This document shows, one piece after another, positions 15,426 to 18,579 of a DNA stretch of 18,579 nucleotides (the stretch's first letter is position 1; each line of letters begins with the position of its first letter). The notes under the pieces were generated by a model that was given only the letters and a program-made list of their open reading frames with translations, did not search any database and was not told the DNA's origin. Origin of the DNA: Victivallales bacterium (lineage in GTDB: Bacteria; Verrucomicrobiota; Lentisphaeria; Oligosphaerales; Oligosphaeraceae); assembly GCA_017538465.1 (NCBI GenBank), contig JAFYIW010000102.1:1-18579 (forward strand). Reading direction: 5' to 3'. Made by a program: the position numbers and the translations under genes.

Positions 15426-17666
15426 CTACAGGGTGATGGCGGTTTCCTTCCCGGCGGGCAGCTTTGCGGGGCTTCTGCCGGGAAGTTCCAGGGTCGCCTC
15501 GATGTTTTGCGGCACGCTGCAGGTGTATTTGCGCTTGCCGCGCACGGTTTCCAGGCGACTGGTAATCTTGCCTTGCGGAGCCGCATATTCACAGTCGAAG
15601 TCCGGCAGTTCGGGAAGGTCCACAGCAGGCTTGAGCGTGATTTTGGCGAAGGCGGGGGCGGTCGGCCGGATGCCGGCGAAGTAGCGGTAGATGCAGGCGG
15701 AGGTGTCGCCGAACATGATGTGCATCTGCGAGGAATTGCCGTTCCACTCCTCCCAAAGCGTCGTGGCGCCCTGTTCCATCCAGTGAATCCATCCAGGGAA
15801 TTGATTCTGGGTGAACAGCTTGAAGAGCTCCTTCAGGTGCCCCGTCTCGCCCAGCACGCGCGGCGTGAACTTCGCGCCCAGAATGCCGAAGTCGGCGATG
15901 TAGTTTTCTTTCTTCAGCAGCTTCAGGAGCTTGCCGAGGGTCTTCTGCGGAGTCGGCGAGAAGCCGAAGTGGAGGCTGGCCGCCAGGGCGGTCACGGAGT
16001 TGTTGGCACAGCCGCCATCCGCCTGGGCGTATCTGGCATTGAAGCCATCGCGGATGCGGTTCGCGAGCGTCTCCCACCAGGCCAAGTCATCCGTGCGTCC
16101 AAGGTGCCTGGCGAATTCCTGCATCCGCCGGACGTCCAGGTAATAGAATCCAGTGGAGGTCAGGGCGGCCTCCGGGGCGTGGCTGGCGTATGGCGGACAC
16201 CAGTCGCCGAGGCCGAAATCCGCCACGCCGTCGGTGTCATGCCAGCGGCAGTAGTCGAGATACTTTGCCATCCGGTCATACTGCTCGCGGATGAGCGTGT
16301 CATCGCCGTAGAATTGCCAGAGCTGGCAGGCGTCCTCGAAGATATAGGAGTCCCAGGCGGGGCCGTTTCCCCAGTTGAAGCCCCAGCCGCCCGTGGGCGC
16401 GATGCCGGGCAGCTGTCCGGAGGGCCGTTGCGCGTCCATGAGCACGCGTCCGAAATGGATGTCCGCGAGGCGCGTGTCGAAATTCCAGAGGCCAGTCTCC
16501 AGGGCGAGATTGGCGTCGCCGGTCCAGCCGTTCTTCTCGCGGTGCGGACAGTCGGTGGGGATGCCGGTGAAATTGCACAAGTAGGTATGGGCGGTGGTCT
16601 GCTGAAGCCAGTTCAGCGCGGCATGGCTGGTGGTGAATGATCCCGCCTGCCGGAAGGCGTTGTGGATAAAGCATGCGGTGACTTTATGGACCTTCACTTC
16701 CGGGGAAGTCGTCCAGAAGCGCACATAGCGGAAGCCGTGGTAGGTGAAGTGCGGATGGAGTTTCTGGCGCCCCCGTCCATTCAGGATGTACTGGTCGCGC
16801 TGGAATCCGCCGCTCTTGACAAAGACCTTGATCTCCTCGGTGTCCAAATCGCCGCTGGCGCGCAGCCGTTCCCCGTATTCCAGGATCGCCTTCGAGCCGG
16901 CGGGGCCCTCGACTTCCACTTCGCACCAGCCCGTCAAGTTCCGCCCGAAATCATAGACGGTGCAGTATTCACTGCGCCAGTTGGCGGCGGCGACGGGGAT
17001 GCGCTCCGCGACCACGCAAGGCTCGCACTCCTCCGGCGTCAGCCGTCCCGGAGGCGGATTGGCAATCGCCACCGACTGCCATGCAGAGTCGTCATAATCC
17101 GGCTGGCTGACCGCTTCGGCCGTCATGCCCATCCGCGTGTCCTGCGACTCGCCGTTGCGCAAGGCGTTCATGGTGATAAAGCTCGGTGCGCCCTTCCAGG
17201 CGGCCCCGGAGGCGGCCAGGACATTGCCCGCGCCGTCCTCCAGCTGCAGGAGCAATGACGGCTCGTTGCGCCACGGCGCGAAATGGAATTCCCAGACCTC
17301 CTTCGTCTGCGGCTGATACCATCCATTGCCCAGCAGCACCGCAATGGCGTTTCTGCCGTGCTTGAGCAGTTTTCCGACCGCGAGGCAGAGATAGCTGGTG
17401 CGTTCCGTCAACTGCGTGACCACCGGCGAGAGCACCTGCTCGCCCACCCGATTGCCGTTGACATGCACCTCGCACCAGCCTGGGGCCGCGACATACAGGA
17501 TGGCGTCTTTCGGGACTTTCGCACAATCGAAGACCGTACGCACCCATGGTGCGCCGCGGCTGGTGAAGAGCTCGGTGCGGTCCAGGCCGTCCGCCGCCGC
17601 GAAGGGCGCGCAAATCCATTTGCCTGTCCACACTGGTTCCGGATAATTGGCGGGGAGTTTTGTCAT
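15426..17666 (-). CDS. Alpha-L-rhamnosidase, family GH78
   Basis: The 746-residue product is a GH78 enzyme, which releases alpha-L-rhamnose with inversion. The N-terminal beta domains carry VHVNGNRVGEQVLSP (near 67-81) and LLGNGWYQPQ (near 111-120), typical of the family. The (alpha/alpha)6 barrel holds the signature TDCPHREKNGWTGDAN, placing Asp372, Glu377 and Asp384 where family members carry their conserved acidic residues; Glu377 is the likely general acid. GATTLWEEWNG supplies the likely base near Glu639. A C-terminal beta domain follows. The length is somewhat short for GH78 but complete. No signal peptide is present, so it is probably cytoplasmic and would act on imported rhamnosides. 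It is divergent from the exporter gene at 17819. No Shine-Dalgarno precedes the ATG. Confidence 0.93.
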   Translation of the reverse strand: MTKLPANYPEPVWTGKWICAPFAAADGLDRTELFTSRGAPWVRTVFDCAKVPKDAILYVAAPGWCEVHVNGNRVGEQVLSPVVTQLTERTSYLCLAVGKLLKHGRNAIAVLLGNGWYQPQTKEVWEFHFAPWRNEPSLLLQLEDGAGNVLAASGAAWKGAPSFITMNALRNGESQDTRMGMTAEAVSQPDYDDSAWQSVAIANPPPGRLTPEECEPCVVAERIPVAAANWRSEYCTVYDFGRNLTGWCEVEVEGPAGSKAILEYGERLRASGDLDTEEIKVFVKSGGFQRDQYILNGRGRQKLHPHFTYHGFRYVRFWTTSPEVKVHKVTACFIHNAFRQAGSFTTSHAALNWLQQTTAHTYLCNFTGIPTDCPHREKNGWTGDANLALETGLWNFDTRLADIHFGRVLMDAQRPSGQLPGIAPTGGWGFNWGNGPAWDSYIFEDACQLWQFYGDDTLIREQYDRMAKYLDYCRWHDTDGVADFGLGDWCPPYASHAPEAALTSTGFYYLDVRRMQEFARHLGRTDDLAWWETLANRIRDGFNARYAQADGGCANNSVTALAASLHFGFSPTPQKTLGKLLKLLKKENYIADFGILGAKFTPRVLGETGHLKELFKLFTQNQFPGWIHWMEQGATTLWEEWNGNSSQMHIMFGDTSACIYRYFAGIRPTAPAFAKITLKPAVDLPELPDFDCEYAAPQGKITSRLETVRGKRKYTCSVPQNIEATLELPGRSPAKLPAGKETAITL

Positions 17667-17818
17667 GGGAGTTTGATGACGAAGTCAAAGGAGATGAAAA
17701 ACGGAACAAGGGAAAAAGCTCTGCTTAATGTAATGTATTTCTGCATGGATGACTTTGATTTCGCGAATTACCTGCTGGATTTCACTGTAGATTTCTCCCA
17801 AGCGATTAACTTATTCCC
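17667..17818. promoter_or_regulatory. Divergent promoter region between rhamnosidase and exporter genes
   Basis: The 152 bases are clearly more AT-rich than the surrounding genes and must hold the promoters for both directions. For the exporter, TTGATT near 17755-17760 is a possible -35, but the matching -10 is poor. For the rhamnosidase, TACATT on the minus strand near 17733-17738 is a possible -10. No ribosome-binding site is visible before either start and no strong palindrome stands out. No small open frame here is convincing. Confidence 0.35.
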
Positions 17819-18579
17819 ATGCTCCTTGCCGCACTCCATTTTTTTCTCCGGCACAAGCGCCTCGCATGGCTCGTCGCCATATTGGCGGTGGCCTGTGGTG
17901 GTCTGGCGATGCTCCGTGGACACTACGGCACCCGCATCGACGGCGTCTTTCCCGAAGGCTCGGAGTCCGCGAACGCGATGGCGCTCCTTGAGGAGAGCGG
18001 ACTCTCCAACCGTCTGCTGATCGACTGTGATTTCAGCCGACACCCTGGGGAAGCGGATGATTGCTTGAGGCTGGAGCGGCTAGACCACGTTGTCAAGCGC
18101 CTGGCCGTTCTCCCCGGCGTGCGCGAGGCGCGCTTCCGTATCCTTTCGGAGGACCTCGCCGACAGCCTGGAGGCGCTCCTCCCCGCAATTCCGCAGCTTC
18201 TGCCGCCGCCCGAAGTCACTCCCGGACTCGCCGACGAAGTCGTCCGCGGTGCCCTGAAACAACTGATGGTGCCCACGCCCGGCGTGGGCGTGCTTCTGCG
18301 CAACGACCCCTTTGGTCTGCGGAATCAAGTCTTGCTTCGCCTTCAGGCACTGCGGCAAGCCACCGGATTGAAATTCGACGACGCCAAGCCATTCCTTTGT
18401 TCGCAGGATGGCCGCCATGCGCTCATCGTGCTGGAGCTCGACATCCCCTATTCCGACTCCGCCGCATCGCGCCGGCTCATCGCGCAAATCAACGAGGCAT
18501 TGACCTCGCCTCCCCCCTCTCGACCGGAAGGGCGTGCAGGGGCACGTCCCTCCCCGCCGACCTCTCACCTCTCACCTCT
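17819..18579 (+). CDS. Partial MMPL/RND-family exporter (N-terminal part)
   Basis: The frame is open from the ATG at 17819 to the window edge (253 complete codons). It is the first ATG after an in-frame stop at 17807. A membrane segment lies at about residues 14-32 (RLAWLVAILAVACGGLAML). A periplasmic region follows, beginning with RIDGVFPEGSESANAMALLE, a pattern like the first periplasmic loop of MMPL-type exporters (polytopic, proton-driven; known for lipid or pigment export). No further domain is visible because the gene is cut off, so the family call rests on topology and this N-terminal pattern. The last 25 or so residues (SPPPSRPEGRAGARPSPP) are proline-rich and arise from an embedded hairpin repeat. 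The nearby ligase and LolA-like genes, though on the other strand, support an export role. Confidence 0.62.
   Translation, partial: MLLAALHFFLRHKRLAWLVAILAVACGGLAMLRGHYGTRIDGVFPEGSESANAMALLEESGLSNRLLIDCDFSRHPGEADDCLRLERLDHVVKRLAVLPGVREARFRILSEDLADSLEALLPAIPQLLPPPEVTPGLADEVVRGALKQLMVPTPGVGVLLRNDPFGLRNQVLLRLQALRQATGLKFDDAKPFLCSQDGRHALIVLELDIPYSDSAASRRLIAQINEALTSPPPSRPEGRAGARPSPPTSHLSP
18527..18557. repeat. Dispersed hairpin repeat, copy 2, inside the exporter reading frame
   Basis: This is the second copy of the element at 9374-9403. It forms the same 9-bp stem (18529-18537 with 18542-18551) with a bulged T at 18547 and an AGGG loop. Two stem pairs differ from copy 1 yet stay paired: T:G becomes C:G and C:G becomes T:A. 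It is read in frame in the exporter gene without a stop, giving the residues EGRAGARPSP. Confidence 0.6.
18560..18579. repeat. Short tandem repeat, 7-base unit ACCTCTC
   Basis: Nearly three copies of ACCTCTC run directly into the window edge, 2 bases after the hairpin repeat. Read in frame, they encode TSHLSP. The array continues or ends outside the window, so its true copy number cannot be seen. Confidence 0.6.

Noticed and set aside
1..18579. CRISPR arrays, tRNA or rRNA genes, insertion sequences or phage genes
   Set aside because: No regularly spaced repeats, no cloverleaf-like segments, and no transposase or integrase motifs were seen on either strand.

Overview
The window is GC-rich chromosomal DNA, densely packed with long genes and free of RNA genes, CRISPR arrays and transposases. 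The gene content fits a member of the Planctomycetes-Verrucomicrobia-Chlamydiae superphylum, perhaps Lentisphaerota, Kiritimatiellae or Verrucomicrobiota. It combines sugar-cleaving enzymes with a large GH-A-like protein, an ExbB/ExbD motor beside a membrane-anchored repeat protein, and a RarA fused to an extra C-terminal region. The phylum is inferred from gene content only; no marker gene is present. Several starts lack a clear Shine-Dalgarno sequence, although exbB and the left-edge gene have good ones.

Layout, left to right. (1) Positions 1-5555, minus strand: a probable operon read right to left. It holds a DJ-1/PfpI protein, an ABC-2-type permease with a very large extracytoplasmic domain, a membrane-anchored helical repeat protein, ExbB, ExbD and an unidentified membrane-anchored protein that runs off the left edge. 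No ABC ATPase is present, and the ExbD lacks the intramembrane aspartate of its family. (2) Positions 5704-9347, plus strand: threonine synthase overlaps by 4 bases with the RarA-type AAA+ ATPase fusion. A divergent promoter region with a perfect 15-bp palindrome separates this pair from block 1. (3) Positions 9403-13200, minus strand: a very large exported protein with a rhamnosidase-like sugar-binding region and a GH-A/GH42-like catalytic region, facing rarA across a short spacer that carries a hairpin repeat. (4) Positions 13404-15313, minus strand: a PaaK-type AMP-forming ligase overlapping a LolA-like protein by 4 bases. (5) Positions 15426-17666, minus strand: a GH78 alpha-L-rhamnosidase without a signal peptide. 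(6) From 17819 to the right edge, plus strand: the N-terminal part of a probable MMPL/RND exporter.

How the genes may work together. The ligase, LolA-like protein and MMPL-type exporter are the accessory set found in aryl polyene and related polyketide pigment/lipid clusters. The right edge may therefore be the flank of such a cluster, with a rhamnosidase lying between the two halves. The two glycosidases suggest use of plant or algal rhamnose- and galactose-containing glycans. The left operon looks like an energised envelope machine of unknown purpose.

The most unusual signals are the ExbD without its proton-pathway aspartate inside an ATPase-less permease operon, the RarA C-terminal extension with a degenerate methyltransferase-like fold, and a dispersed hairpin repeat. 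One repeat copy lies between convergent genes and the other inside the exporter reading frame, and base changes between the copies preserve the stem.
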